A stretch of 64,000 bases of DNA from Lingula anatina. Lineage: Eukaryota; Brachiopoda; Lingulata; Lingulida; Lingulidae. Position 1 is the first letter of the stretch, and each line of letters starts with the position of its first letter. The position numbers were made by a program, and so were the translations under genes. Shown here one piece after another: positions 32,242-45,112 of the stretch. Location: positions 599,555 to 663,554 of the forward strand of contig NW_019773703.1 in the NCBI RefSeq assembly GCF_001039355.2, given 5' to 3'. Under the pieces are notes generated by a model. The model was not told the DNA's origin. It saw only the letters and a list, made by a program, of their open reading frames with translations, and ran no database searches.

Positions 32242-34943
32242 CAATTGTTACTCAGTAGCCCACATATAAAAATTTATCACACATATATGATACACTATCC
32301 TTTGACATGACTGGTTACTTGACTCTTGAAATTGTAAATTGTCTTCAGTGTATCCGATGATTTCATAGTAATGATTAATTTAAGTTGACTATTTTCTTGG
32401 TTTAAATTGTAGGTATACATAATTGTTTCAATGTCAACAGTATGGCAAATTAGGGCACATTCCCATAGAATTTAGGTCGATCTATCCCAGTAGGGAGTCT
32501 CACTAGATTACTGTCAGATAATAGGCTTAAATGTCCGTCCCGCCTACTACAAGCTGTAAGGGGGTAATTAACTTTCGTGTCCGTGCGGCTGACAGCTATT
32601 TAGCGTGAACCCCCAGGGAGTTAGGTCGATCTAGTTGGATCGATCTTATCTCTGGGAATGGGAGCTTAGTGTCACAGAGGGCTTTTTAAATATATTACCT
32701 ATGCAGGATTAAGGGGTTGTATCCTCCTTTAAGAAGCATTTATGATTTTTTGTTTAGGGTTACTTCCAAAACCCAAAATATGAATAATACTACCCCACCT
32801 CCATTTCTTTAAAAGGAGGCACACAGTTTTTAAAAAGCTTGTATCCAGCTGCCATTTCTCTTACTTGCTGAACAGTTTGCTGGGCATTTCATTTTATTTT
32901 TAACCCTAAAATTGTAAAAATCGATTTTGGATTTATGTGTCTTCTATACTATACACATATGGTGGTTGGATGAAAATTATCTGTGAATGTATAGTTCTTA
33001 TTCTTTTTTACTACACTATAGCATAAATTGACCATGATCGAATTTTAGTAAGTTGTCAGGAGACCTCTTAATTGTAGTCTGAGTAGAAAAATAACTGACA
33101 TTTGTATCTAGTCTGAGTAGAAAAATAACTGACATCTTGAATTTGAGGAAATAGAGGTAACTAAAATAAATTTGATCATCCATGCACATAAACTAGCACA
33201 TCTGAAACCAACAAGCAATGCAAGTGCATACAAACAAGTGATGCAGTGGGTTTTACTGTGCATTGTAAAGCTTGGTGCACAAATGAGTTCAGCACCTGTG
33301 TTGGATTTCACCGGCACATTTGGAAAGAAGATAGCCAAGATATGTAGTTACTCAGTTCTCAGTTCAAATACCAGAATTATCAACAAACTGTAAAATAACA
33401 AGGAATAACCAACCACTCAGCCTACTGAGCTGTCTAGGCAAACTAATCACCACTAGATTAAAAGAAAAGCTAGAAACTTCAATAAATAGCAAATTGTGTC
33501 AACAATTAAAGACCAATCAACCCTGTGGATGGCTACGGCAAGCTCTTCTTAAAAATTACTGCCAACAGATTAGTAGACTAACTTTGAATACATATTCTTT
33601 ACAGGTCAACATAGTTGACCTGAAAAGGCACGGCAAGAATACCCAAAACTGCTTTAGAAGCACTCAACAAAAATGGCTAAGCATCGGCCAACCAATACTC
33701 AAATTAAAAGAAAGCATACTTTAATAATTAAAATTCTACTCTTATCATACAGCATGAAGAATCATGCAAGATTGCGCATGTGCACTGGAAGCATCATATG
33801 TTGTATACTGTGGATTAACATGAATGATTACTGGATTAATTTAGTCAAAAGAAGACAAACCCAAGTCAAAGATGACAACTCAATTTTAATACAGGAATGC
33901 TGCAGAGTCCACCACCAGCTTTTTCCATATATAATTATAGCTTGCTTATTTACCGAAATACCAATCTTGGAACATAACATTACCATGGCTGGTTTAGACT
34001 TCTGGGAGAAATGAGAAGAATGTGGAAAATAAATATATTGCATTTTCAGTGACCTCTGTGTCTGTTTAGATGTGGTAAAGAGGCAAGGAGTTAGTGACAA
34101 ATGTGATAGACAAAATGGTGGAAAATAATTTATTACTTAAAAGGGAGAGAACAAGAATTCTGTAAAAATTTTGAAAGTTCTTTGTATCTTTGTTAAAAAC
34201 AAGTCCATGCAAAAAATGTAATGCTAATTCACAGGGTAAAACTAGTTTTAAATGAGTCCGAAGGTTTTCCTCTAGGAGTTCAAGTAAACATTCAAGTATG
34301 TTCTTTGATTATGGATAAATGCAATAATCAAATATAAAATCTCAAGTTGGACCAATTTTGAATAAGGCACCAAATTTAAAAGCACGACCAAACATGAAAC
34401 AAAAATTGAACTGTTCTTACATCACAGTTGAAGCTTATTTAACCTTTGACAATACTAGGCATCATAAGTTTTAATACTTAAACTATCAACTACATTTTTT
34501 TAAATTTTATAACATAACTAAAATCATCACTATTATTATGTTTTTCACATTAGTCAAATATCTGCAAGTGCATGCAAACTAGTCTAATCTCTATTTTCCC
34601 TCTAAATATTTAGTATATTTATCAACAGGCTTAAACCGTCCTGCATGCACATCTGCCTTTTAAAAACAATCTGTAAATCACAAACTAAGTGACAGCTACA
34701 TGGAACCAAACAAAAACTTCACTAATCAGATCAAAGGAATTTGAAATCAAGTTATCCTCCATATCAATTTCTTACTTCTTCAACTTATATGTCTCAGTTT
34801 AGTGTTCTCCTGAAGAATTTCTCCTCTTTTCTCCTGTTGCAGTTCATTCCACTTTGAGGCAAAAGTTGCATAGCTCTGTATTTTCAGAAAATTTCATCCA
34901 TGAAGGTATGCTATGGTCATTTCTTTCTACTGAAGCTTCATTT
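32242..34943. other. spacer between H2B gene 2 and CDT1 (first copy)
   Basis: Apart from the MITE at 32452-32668 nothing is assigned. Short open frames at about 33172-33393 and 33494-33724 recur in the second copy with similar sequence, but they have no recognisable domain and lack codon-level signs of selection that I could judge by eye. Confidence 0.4.
32452..32668. mobile_element. MITE family 3, copy 1
   Basis: A ~215-bp element with inverted ends (GGGCACATTCCCATAGA and TCTGGGAATGGGAGCT) and subterminal GGTCGATCTA/GATCGATC blocks. The centre carries ctgacagctatttagcgtga. It is present also at 36215-36429 (allelic copy) and 41521-41750 (independent copy in CDT1). Edges have TTA/TAG, compatible with a 3-bp target duplication. 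Confidence 0.7.
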
Positions 34944-35694
34944 TCAGCTCTTTTCCTTAATAATGTTCTGTAGTTTGTCTACAAGGGAGTTGACATCCTG
35001 GTTTTTGTCTATCTTGATAAACTTCCCCTTCTTCACAGTGATCACAGTCAACCAGCCGGGCAGTACCTCTGTCAGCAACTTTAGGTGGGTTTCCACATCA
35101 GCTAAAATGGAGTCAAAAGTAACTTGTGGATTATAAATCACAACAGCAATGATGGAAAGGAATGCGCAGACTGAGAGAGGAGAATAATTGTTCTCCTTAA
35201 AATAAATGTTCACCACTTCATATAAACACACCATTTTAAAAATTCATATTAGGTATAATTGAATGGCTAATGACACCAAATGCTGCAGTCCACACCAACT
35301 GCAATGTCAAAGTCTAAAAGGTAACAGATATACTCCAAGCAAAGTAACATGCCTGATTATCAATAGACTGGTTATGAGTAGAGCCTATCACATTTTAGTC
35401 CAAAAAAATTTGTTACAAATCTGTGAACCATTAGAAATGTAAACTGCATGGAATAATGATGCTTGGCTAATAACAATAAATCTCAAGCCCACCTGCTCCA
35501 ATACCAGATCTGTAACTATCTATGAGTTTCTGAGTGGCAGCCTCCATGGACAAAGCTGGCTTCTTCTCTGTCACATAATACGACCGGAGTATACGGACTA
35601 TCTCAGGGAGACGCTCCAGCATTTTCAGTCGTTGTTCCTGCTCTGGTTTTCGAGTTAAAACTGCTTCCAGTTTAGCTGCCTCCTTGGCTCTGAT
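34944..35694 (-). CDS. CDT1: CDT1 exons 10 and 11, duplicate allelic copy
   Basis: Exon 10 (35493-35694, 202 nt) and exon 11 (34944-35101, 158 nt to TGA) match 39185-39386 and 38636-38793 in length, phase and almost all residues. They encode the C-terminal winged helix ([39 protein letters not shown]). The exon 11 acceptor here is ATTTTAG instead of ATTGCAG. Upstream exons 1-9 do not exist in this copy because the contig ends at 35718, so it is best read as the second haplotype of the same gene end. Confidence 0.88.
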
Positions 35695-35717
35695 CTTTAA
35701 ACATATAAAATGAAATC

Positions 35718-35718
35718 N
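35718..35718. other. contig join (single n) at a false tandem duplication
   Basis: CDT1 intron 9 on the left is joined directly to codon 51 of H2B on the right. The right-hand contig repeats the locus already given from 31953. Confidence 0.9.
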
Positions 35719-35937
<219 letters not shown>

Positions 35938-35964
35938 ATCAACGAATCACTGATTTACACAAAC

Positions 35965-36008
35965 GGTCCTTTTCAGGACCAACCATATCTTTCCAGAAAA
36001 GCTATGCC
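35965..36008 (+). terminator. histone mRNA 3' stem-loop (H2B gene 2, second haplotype)
   Basis: GGTCCTTTTCAGGACC is at 35965-35980, followed by CCAGAAAAGCTATGCC from about 35993. Confidence 0.93.
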
Positions 36009-36214
36009 AATTGTTACTCAAAATGTAGCCCACATATAAAAATTTATCACACATATGATACACTTTGACATGACTGGGTTACTTGACTCTTGAATTTGTA
36101 AATTGTCTTCAGTGTATTTGATGATTTCATAGTAATGATTAATTTAGATGACTTTTTTCTTGGTTTAAATTATAGGTATACATAATTGTTTCAATGTCAA
36201 CAGTATGGCAAATT

Positions 36215-36429
36215 AGGGCACATTCCCATAGATTTTAGGTCGATCTATCCCAGTAGGGAGTCTCACTAGAGTACTGTCAGATATTAGGCTTAAATGTCCG
36301 TCCCGCCTACTACAAGCTGTAAGGGGGTAATTAACTTTCGTGTTCGCTCGGCTGACAGCTATTTAGCGTGAACCCCCAGGGAGTTGGGTCGATCTAGTTG
36401 GATCAATCTAATCTCTGGGAATGGGAGCT
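36215..36429. mobile_element. MITE family 3, allelic copy of 32452-32668
   Basis: Same element, same position relative to H2B gene 2, with a few substitutions. Because it is allelic it does not count as a separate insertion. Confidence 0.7.
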
Positions 36430-38635
36430 TAGTGTCACAGAGGGCTTTTTAAAAGCATTTTAGAAGCATTTATGATTTTTTGTTTAGGGTTACTTCCAAA
36501 ACCCAAAATATGAATAATACTACCCCGCCTCCATTTCTTTAAAAGGAGGCACACAGTTTTTAAAAAGCTTGTATCCAGCTGCCATTTCTCTTACTTGTTG
36601 AACAGTTTGCTGGGCATTTCATTTTATTTTATTTTTAACCCTAAAATGGTAAAAATCGATTTTGGATTTATGTGTCTTCTATACTATACACATATGGTGG
36701 TTGGATGAAAATTATCTGTGTATGTATAGTTCTTATTCTTTTTTACTACACTATTGCATAAATTGACCATGCTCCAATTTTAAGTAAGTTGACAGGAGAC
36801 CTCTTGTATCTAGTCTGGGTAGAAAAATTACTGACATCTTGAATTTGAGGAAATAGAGGTAACTAAAAAAAATTGATCATCCATGCACATAAACTAGCAC
36901 ATCTGAAACCAACAAGCAATGCAAGTGCATACAAACTAGTGATGCAGTGGGTTTTACCGTGCATTGTAAAGCTTGGTGCACAAATGAGTTCAGCACCTGT
37001 GTTGGATTTCACCGGCACATTTGGAAAGAAGATAGCCAAGATATGTAGTTACTCAGTTCTCAGTTCAAACACTAGAATTCATCAACGTACTGTAAAATAA
37101 CAAGGAATAACCAACCACTCAGCCTGCTGAGCTGTCTAGGCAAACTAATCACCACTAGATTAAAAGAAAAGCTAGAAACTTCAATAAATAGCAAATTGTG
37201 TCAACAATTAAAGACCAATCAACCCTGTAGATGGCTACGGCAAGCTCTTCTTAAAAATTACTGCCAACAGATTAGTAGACTAACTTTAAATACATATTCT
37301 TTACAGGTCAACATAGTTGACCTGAAAAGGCACGGCAAGAATACCCAAAACTGCTTTAGAAGCACTCAACAAAAATGGCTAAGCATCAGCCAACCAATAC
37401 TCAAATTAAAAGAAAGCATACTTTAATAATTAAAATTCTACTCTTATCATACAGCATGAAGAATCATGCAAGATTGCGCATGTGCACTGGAAGCATCATA
37501 TGTTGTATACTGTGGATTAACATGAATGATTACTGGATTAGTCAAAAGAAGACAAACCCCAAGTCAAAGATGACAACTCAATTTTAATACAGGAATGCTG
37601 CAGAATCCACCACCAGCTTTTTCCATATATAATTATAGCTTGACTGTTGACCAAAATACTAATCTTGGAACATAACATTGCTATGGCTGGTAGAGACTTC
37701 CGGGAGAAATGAGAAGAATGTGGAAAATAAATATATTGCATTTTCAGTGACCTCGGTGTCAGTTTTGTTGTGGTAAAGAGGTAATGATATAGTGACAAAT
37801 GTGATAGACAAAATGGTGGAAAATAATTTATTATTTAAAAGAAAGAGAACAAGATTTCTGTAAAAATTTTGAAAGTTCTTTGTATCTTTGTTAAAAACAA
37901 GTCCATGCAAAAAATGTAATGCTAATTCACAGGGTAAAACAAGTTTTAAATGAGTCTGAAGGTTTTCCTCTAGGAGTTCAAGTAAACATTCAAGTATGTT
38001 CTTTGATTATGGATAAATGCAATAATCAAATATAAAATCTCAAGTTGGACCAATTTTGAATGAAGCACCAAATTTAAAAGCACAACCAAACATGAAACAA
38101 AAATTGAATTGTTCTTACATCACAGTTGAAGCTTATTTGACCTTTGACAATACTAGGCATCATAAGTTTAAATACTTAAACTACATTTTTTAAATTTTAT
38201 AACATAACTAAAATCATCACTATTATTATGTTTTTCATTATAAGTCAAATATCTGCAAGTGCATGCAAACTAGTCTAGTCTCTATTTTTCCTCTAAATAT
38301 TTAGTATATTTATCAACAGGCTTAAACCGTCCTGCATGCACATCTGCCTTTTAAAAAACAATCTGTAAATCACAAACTAAGTGACAACTACATGGAACCA
38401 AACAAAAACTTCACTAATCAGATCAAGGGCATTTGAAATCAAGTTATCTTCCATATCAATTTCTTTCTTCTTCAACTTATATGTCTCAGTTTAGTGTTCT
38501 CCTGAAGAATTTCTCCTGTTTTCTCCTGTTGCAGTTCATTCCACTTTGAGGCAAAAGTTGCATAGCTCTGTATTTTCAGAAAATTTCATCCATGAAGGTA
38601 TGCTATGGTCATTTCTTTCTACTGAAGATTCATTT

Positions 38636-40867
38636 TCAGCTCTTTTCCTTAATAATGTTCTGCAGTTTGTCTACCAGGGAGTTGACATCCTGGTTTTTGT
38701 CTATCTTGATAAACTTCCCCTTCTTCACAGTGATCACAGTCAACCAGCCGGGCAGTACCTCTGTCAGCAACTTCAGGTGGGTTTCCACATCAGCTGCAAT
38801 GGAGTCAAATGCAACTTATGGATTATAAATCACAACAGCAATGACGGAAAGGAATGTGCAGACTGAGAGAGGAGAATAATTGTTCTCCTTAAAATAAATG
38901 TTCACTAGTTCATATAAAAAACAGCATTTTAAAATTTCACATTAGGTGCAGTTCAATGGCTAACGATGCCAAACGCTGCAGTCCACACCAACTGCAATAT
39001 CAAAGACTGAAAGGTAACAATTATACTCCAAGCAAAGGAACATGCCTGATTATCAATAGACTGGTTATGAGTAGAGCCTATCAAATTTCAGTCCAAAAAA
39101 TATGTTACAAATCTGTGAACCATTAGAAATGTAAACTGCATGGAATAATGATTCTTGGCTAATAACAATAAATCTCAAGCCCACCTGCTCCAATTCCAGA
39201 TCTGTAACTATCCATAAGTTTCTGAGTGGCAGCCTCCATGGACAAAGCTGGCTTCTTCTCTGTCACATAATACGACCGCAGTATACGGACTATCTCAGGG
39301 AGACGTTCCAGCATTTTCAATCGCTGTTCCTGCTCTGGTTTTCGAGTTAAAACTGCTTCCAGTTTAGCTGCCTCCTTGGCTCTGATCTTTAAACATATAA
39401 AATGAAATCATGTTACTTAAAAAACTTTATGTACTTCCTTTAAAATAGAGGGCACTTATGTAAAAGTTTTTCGCACAGACTGAGCTACACTGTGTCTCTT
39501 CACATAATTTACATTAAAATTATCTTTCACATATGTACAGTTTAATGAAGAAAGAAAGTCCTCACCCTTTCCAAGAGAGATGATGGAACACCCTTCAGTG
39601 TAGTGGTAGGCGAGTTGTTCTCTGCAGACACTGTTTTATCCTTTTTGGGTGTTGTGGCATCTTCTGGTTTTATTAATTTCAACTTGGCCACAGACTCAAG
39701 TGCTCTTTCCACCTGACATTTCAAAGGAAATAACAATAAAAAAACTTCAATAATAGAGCCAAATGTAAACATCTCACATGTTGAAGTACTGAATTTTCTG
39801 GGTCTGATTTTTTATTTGTACCTATGCCACAAATCCTACATATATTTAGAATTCGAGTTAACTGCTTGTTTGACTTTACCATCGTATATACTCAAAGCTA
39901 ACCAGCAAGAAAAAAGAATCAGGTCAGAAATATTTGAAAAGAATATACCACATACTTTAGCTGGTACTTTTCCCCTTGCTTGTGAGAGCACATCGGTGGC
40001 AGTGGAGTATTTCCGGACCACTGGTGCCTCTGGTAGTGGTGCTGGAACCACATCGGGTACCTGGTCAAGTTTAAACTTCGGGTGCCATCTCCGCAAGTCG
40101 TCATCTTTCACATTCAAGGGACTCTTCAAGTTGGAGAGGAATTCCTACAAAAGAAATTTCAGGTCAGAAATTGACATCTCTCTCACAAACTTTCAATCAA
40201 TTTGCCTGAATAAAATTGGACTTATATGTAATAGAGGAATTTTTAATATATGGCAAACATGCACAGGTGATTAGGGGAAAGTCCCTGGAGCCAATATTCC
40301 TTAATTTTTACTGGAAATTATATTATGTTCAAGTGTACAACAAAAAAGTAACAAAGCAATGTGAGAAAAGATATAAACAATGAAATGAATAAAAGGTATA
40401 ATCTATTATACATGGGCCTTTTCACATGTAACAACATCTAACTCATCAAGTCGGGAATGATTTACCATAAGATTTACATGTCTGGCTATTTCCTTAGAGG
40501 GCCACTGAGAAGGAAACTTCCCACCTAAGCTGATCAATTAACCTAAATAAACAGCAGGAAGAGAGCTGGTAGAAATTTTGTAAAAGAATGTGAAGCGCCC
40601 TGAAGTGCAATCACATCCAAGACTTTTAAAACGAACCGGTTTAGACTAAGTATACGACACATTGCCCTACCCTGTGATGGCGCTTCACAATAGACACCAG
40701 GTTGTGATGGAAGACGTTCCTTCTCTCCAGCAGAGTGGTGGCAGTGAACGGCGTGTGGTTGAATGTCGACCCATTTTGAAGATTCTTCAATTGATCTGTG
40801 AGGTAATCAATAATAATTTAAGAACAATAGCGATAGTTTGTAGGTGTTCATTTTTCTGAATTCTGTG

Positions 40868-40929
<62 letters not shown>

Positions 40930-41252
40930 AGGGCTGTTCAATTCTCCTCACAGTGGTTAGGATTTCATATGGCAAAAAATAGTTAACTGTTGTAGTGCAG
41001 GAAAACGTTTCTTTTTAATATAATAATAATAATAATTTACTGAAATCTAAATGATACATCTGTAGGGTCCTATGCTGCAGTTAATAGTATACAAAATAAC
41101 AATAAAGCATATTCCATATCATATATCATGTTGCAAACTACCATCACATGTAAAAGTGAAAAATGACAACCGAGATCCCTCAAAAAATGTTTTTTTCAAA
41201 TAAAAAAGTAACTTTTAGTTGGGCAAATTCTGCCAGTAGGTCTGTCCAGCAC

Positions 41253-41289
<37 letters not shown>

Positions 41290-44200
41290 ACTGCAGTACC
41301 TTTGTTGTATTGTGTTCCTTTTCTTGTGTCAAAGAAAAAAGCTTACCTGGTGAGATGTCTGTATCAAAGTTGGGTTGTACAGTTAGCTGGTAGTCAGTAG
41401 ACTTTCCCCCAAACTCAGGTAGGCCTTTTTCTTGTTTAAAGATATATGCCAAAGGATTAACTGTCTTGATCTGTCCCACGTGTTTCACTTCAAAGTTCCT
41501 AGAAACAATCATCTTAATATCTAAGACCCCCTTACCACAGATTTTAGATCAATCTATCCCCATGGGGAGTATCACTAGATTACTGTCAGCTTAGCGGGCT
41601 TAAATGTCTGTCCCACCTACTAAAAGCTGTAAGGCCAAGGGGAATTAACTTCCGTGCGCGGTCGGCTGACAGCAATTTAGCTTGAACCCCCAGGGAGTTA
41701 GGTCGATCTAGTTGGATCGATCTTAATCTCTGGGAATGCGCTCTAACTCCATATCTATTGGTAATTTTGTCAATTTCTACCTTCCTTAAATTATTTTGGT
41801 GCCTACTTTTTAACACTAAAGATAAATACTCATTACACCTCTCACTGTTATCAATAACCATCAAGCCATATGAAATTGACATTCTTCACCCATCATAAGA
41901 GTTCCCTTGTTATTATTCACATCCCACATATATTCTCTTATTCCCATCACCTTCCTAGCAACTATACACAAGCTTTATAAATTTTTATGGATATTGTCAG
42001 ACATCTGGAAAACTTTGGGGAAAATGAGGGTCAGGAGGACCTCTGCTACATTAAATCTGCAGGTCCTTCCAATTCTGTGCAGGTTTTTAAGTATTTACAT
42101 CTGTTATTCTATGTTTACATGTGATCTATCATTATGCATTGTATTTTCACATACAGCTTGGCAGTCAAGAGAACCTGTGATTTTAAACATCTTGCAGACT
42201 TCTGGCATTTCAGTTTGTCATGAACAGGTAGTTTTCCCATGTTTGTATCGTTGGTAAAAACATGTTTTGTTTGAACTTACTTTCTCAACATCTCCTGTAC
42301 AGCATTCTTCAGTTTGGAGAATGTGATGATTTCTGTCCTGTTGTGCAGCATGCTGACGACTGTGTCCATGCTTCGGAACATCTCCAGGAGCACCTTGTAT
42401 TTGTAGGGCAGGCTGAGAGATGGCGCCACTGGCTGGGCCAGGCTGTGGAATCTCTCATAGGCTGCAGGTGCTGTCTTTTTACTGAAAGATGAAAAAGATA
42501 ATTACGTTTGGACTAGGCAGGATGAAATTGAGAATTACATATAGTATTATATTATAGAAAAGACATTATGTGATATATTTTTAACTTGATATGCACAATA
42601 ATAAAGCATGCATGGACAAATCATTTCTTGCATTGTTTCTCAGAACTTTGGCTTTCAAGGAAATAACATTAGCTTTTGGTTCTAATCTCTAACAAGATCT
42701 ACTTCATGTTCAGTACCTGAAAAATCAAAATTTAGTCAGGTAAGCAATAAAAATGGATTAATTCCATATGTTGAGAGTTGTAATAAAATATACATCTGTC
42801 AATTGAAGGTGATTCATAGATCTTAAGCAGTTTACCTCTCAGGCTCCTCTTCATTCTTATCCTTCTCAGCTTCCTTCACTGCATTCTTGGCCTTGGCTTC
42901 TCTCAGCTTGGCAGAACTTTTATCAAACTGTGCCAGCCTCTCCTGTAACTCGGCTAACTTGCCACACTTAGCTAGCTTCTGTCTCATCTCAGCTGGTGTC
43001 AACTTCTACAACAGAGATTAACTGGCTATAAATTCCACAGTTGTCTTTCATATATTGCTAAATATTTTTGTCCCTATTAAACCAGGTTTCAGTGTAAGAA
43101 GATAATTTTATTTCAAGTAACTAGTATAAATGATAAAACAGAGCTTTTCTTTACTTACAGACATTGAAGAACATAAAGTAACATATGTACATAGAATAAA
43201 ATATCAGCAACATCAACAATTTAAATTTCAATGAAATAACAATCATGCACATCAAGCCAATGAAGTGCAACAATACCTGTATTTTTCCACTTCCACTGTC
43301 ACCTTCAACTTTTTCCACTTTGCCTTTACTCTCCTGTGCCACAGGCGAAGACTTCAACACTGACTTAACTTTATCTCGGAGGGGGGTGGAGTTGGTGGTG
43401 GGGGTCTCCTGGCTGGGTTCTCTTGCCATAGTTGGGGTCCCTACTGATAGCGTCTCGTCCCTGGACAATTCTTCGGATTTTGACAGTGCCTTAGATTTTT
43501 GAAAGCTAGGTGTTGGGGTCGACGGAGGAGAGGGTTCCAATTTCACAACTGAAACTGTCTTCTCTTTAGTTTCTTTAGTTGAAGGACCCTGTGCCTGGAA
43601 GTGATAAAGAATGCAATTAAATTACTGAGTAACTAAGAAACCATACACTGAGCTTTTCTTTTGCAATATTTAGTATATCAATGATTGTTATTAAGGAAAT
43701 TGTATTGCAACATTTTTTTTTCTTTTCTGGTCATATTAAACCAGTTTTATTGTAAAAAGGTTAACGCATGTCATCAAAAGCAGAAATTTAATAGGATAGC
43801 ACCAACAGTAACTATTTCAATTAAATAATGGAGAGCATCAAGCCAATGGCATTTAACAATACCTTAGTTTTGTCACCTTCCACTTTCTCCACACTGACTT
43901 TACTCTTCTGAGCCGCTGAATCTACCTTCTCCATACTTTCTTTAGAAGATGGGGCTTGTACCTAGAAGTGATGTAAGACATACTTCATTCAATTGGAAAG
44001 TTGTCAGGTACTGATATTGTTAATGCATCAAAGTTGAGTTTATCTATTTCTGGTATTGTAGAAATTGTGAATTACTATCAATCTTTCAAACATTTGAAGA
44101 TAGGTAATTTTCAATAAAACATTTGAAGATAGGTAATTTCCAAGAAATAAATGTTTTGAAGATAAACAGTACAAACAAAACGTGTGTATATATATATATA

Positions 44201-45112
44201 AAATTTTGATGATGAGCAAGTTTGTTTGGGACAAATCTGCAAATGTAAACATGGACAAATCAAGGAAGGCACTGAGTCAAGATGGTGTGTCATTGCAGCT
44301 AACATAGTAGTGTCCAGACTCTCAATTGCTTCGATTGTGCAAAATGAAAAATTGAAGAGGATCCAGAAGACTATAGATGAGTTCCCTACATGATTCAAAT
44401 CCATCACTGATTTAAATAAAACCAAATTGAAACTCAGGGACTTTACTTCTTTAGTATTTTTAGAAACAGTTTCAACCTTTAAAACCAACTTCTTTCTTGC
44501 ATTTGTGGTCAATTTCGGTTTCTCGGCAAATTCACTAAAATCAAATCCTCTTTCAGGGGTTTTTGCATTAAATTCCGATAAAAGATCCTTTTGCATAGCC
44601 TTGGCTGCTCGACTTCTCTTTCTTGCCACAGTTTCGGTGCTCTCGCCATCTGAAAAACGCTTGGTCGGAGTGCAAGGTGGACTTCCATTGTGGTCATCAG
44701 CAATGGCCGTGGTTTCTTCCACGGTCTCTGAAACAGTACACTCGCTACTCGCTTTCTCCGACTCAAGAGGCTGAACCGCCTTGCTTTTGACTCTTGTTTT
44801 GCTCTCGAAAGCTTCATCGATTTCACCTTTGGTAGCAGTTGCAGATTTTCCAGTTTTAATGCGACTGGACCGTCTGGTTGAAGTGACCTTCCCCTCTGTC
44901 TTGGTTTTTAATTTTTTGGAAACAATGGGGACATCTGTTACCGATTCAGAATTCTGCGTTCCTGTTGCATTCTGCTTTAAATTAGTCTCCCCAAACGTCA
45001 CAGAACCCAAGTCAAACTGCTCTATTCTTTGAACTTTTCTTCTCTTGGACGGTTGCAGGTTTCCAGTTCGTTTTCTGTTAGAAAAGTAATCCGTGACTTT
45101 CCCCTGCGCCAT
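38636..45112 (-). CDS. CDT1: DNA replication licensing factor CDT1 (11 exons)
   Basis: Exons in coding order: 44447-45112, 43863-43961, 43277-43594, 42836-43005, 42281-42481, 41347-41498, 40671-40795, 39956-40144, 39566-39712, 39185-39386, 38636-38793. Phases join and total 2427 bases (808 residues plus stop). CDT1 loads MCM2-7 on origins in G1 and is held by geminin. Residues 3-15 ([13 protein letters not shown]) form a PIP-box degron with the Thr-Asp and downstream basic residue needed for PCNA-coupled CRL4-Cdt2 destruction; KRRKV near 23-27 is a probable nuclear signal. Residues about 418-577 are the geminin-binding winged helix ([35 protein letters not shown]). About 690-808 is the MCM-binding winged helix. 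It is longer than human CDT1 (546) because exons 1-4 encode a long Ser/Thr/Lys-rich disordered region. ATG 45112 was chosen because it places the degron at the N-terminus. Confidence 0.95.
40869..40926. repeat. AT microsatellite
   Basis: About 29 AT units in CDT1 intron 6. Confidence 0.9.
41256..41288. repeat. ATT microsatellite
   Basis: About 11 TTA units in CDT1 intron 6, near exon 6. Confidence 0.9.
41521..41750. mobile_element. MITE family 3, independent copy
   Basis: In CDT1 intron 5. It shares gatcaatctatcccc..ggggagtatcactagattactgtca-type left part and the ggagttaggtcgatctagtt block with 32452-32668, and ends ctctgggaatg. The left terminal repeat is more decayed (taccacagattttag). 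Confidence 0.68.

Larger units (their letters stand above)
31953..35717. repeat. allelic duplicate block, first copy (haplotig-like)
   Basis: From residue 51 of H2B gene 2 to CDT1 intron 9, this block matches 35719-39409 throughout, with scattered substitutions and small indels in non-coding DNA and conserved exons. It ends at the single n at 35718, exactly where the second copy continues (39409) into further CDT1 introns. The pattern fits two haplotypes placed in tandem by the assembly. Confidence 0.88.

Noticed and set aside
33172-33724. Small frames of 73-76 codons conserved in both haplotype blocks
   Set aside because: Conservation is expected between alleles. No domain, start context or splice structure supports a gene.
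39816-40274. Plus-strand frame of 152 codons
   Set aside because: Opposite CDT1 exon 8, which has strong family similarity on the minus strand.
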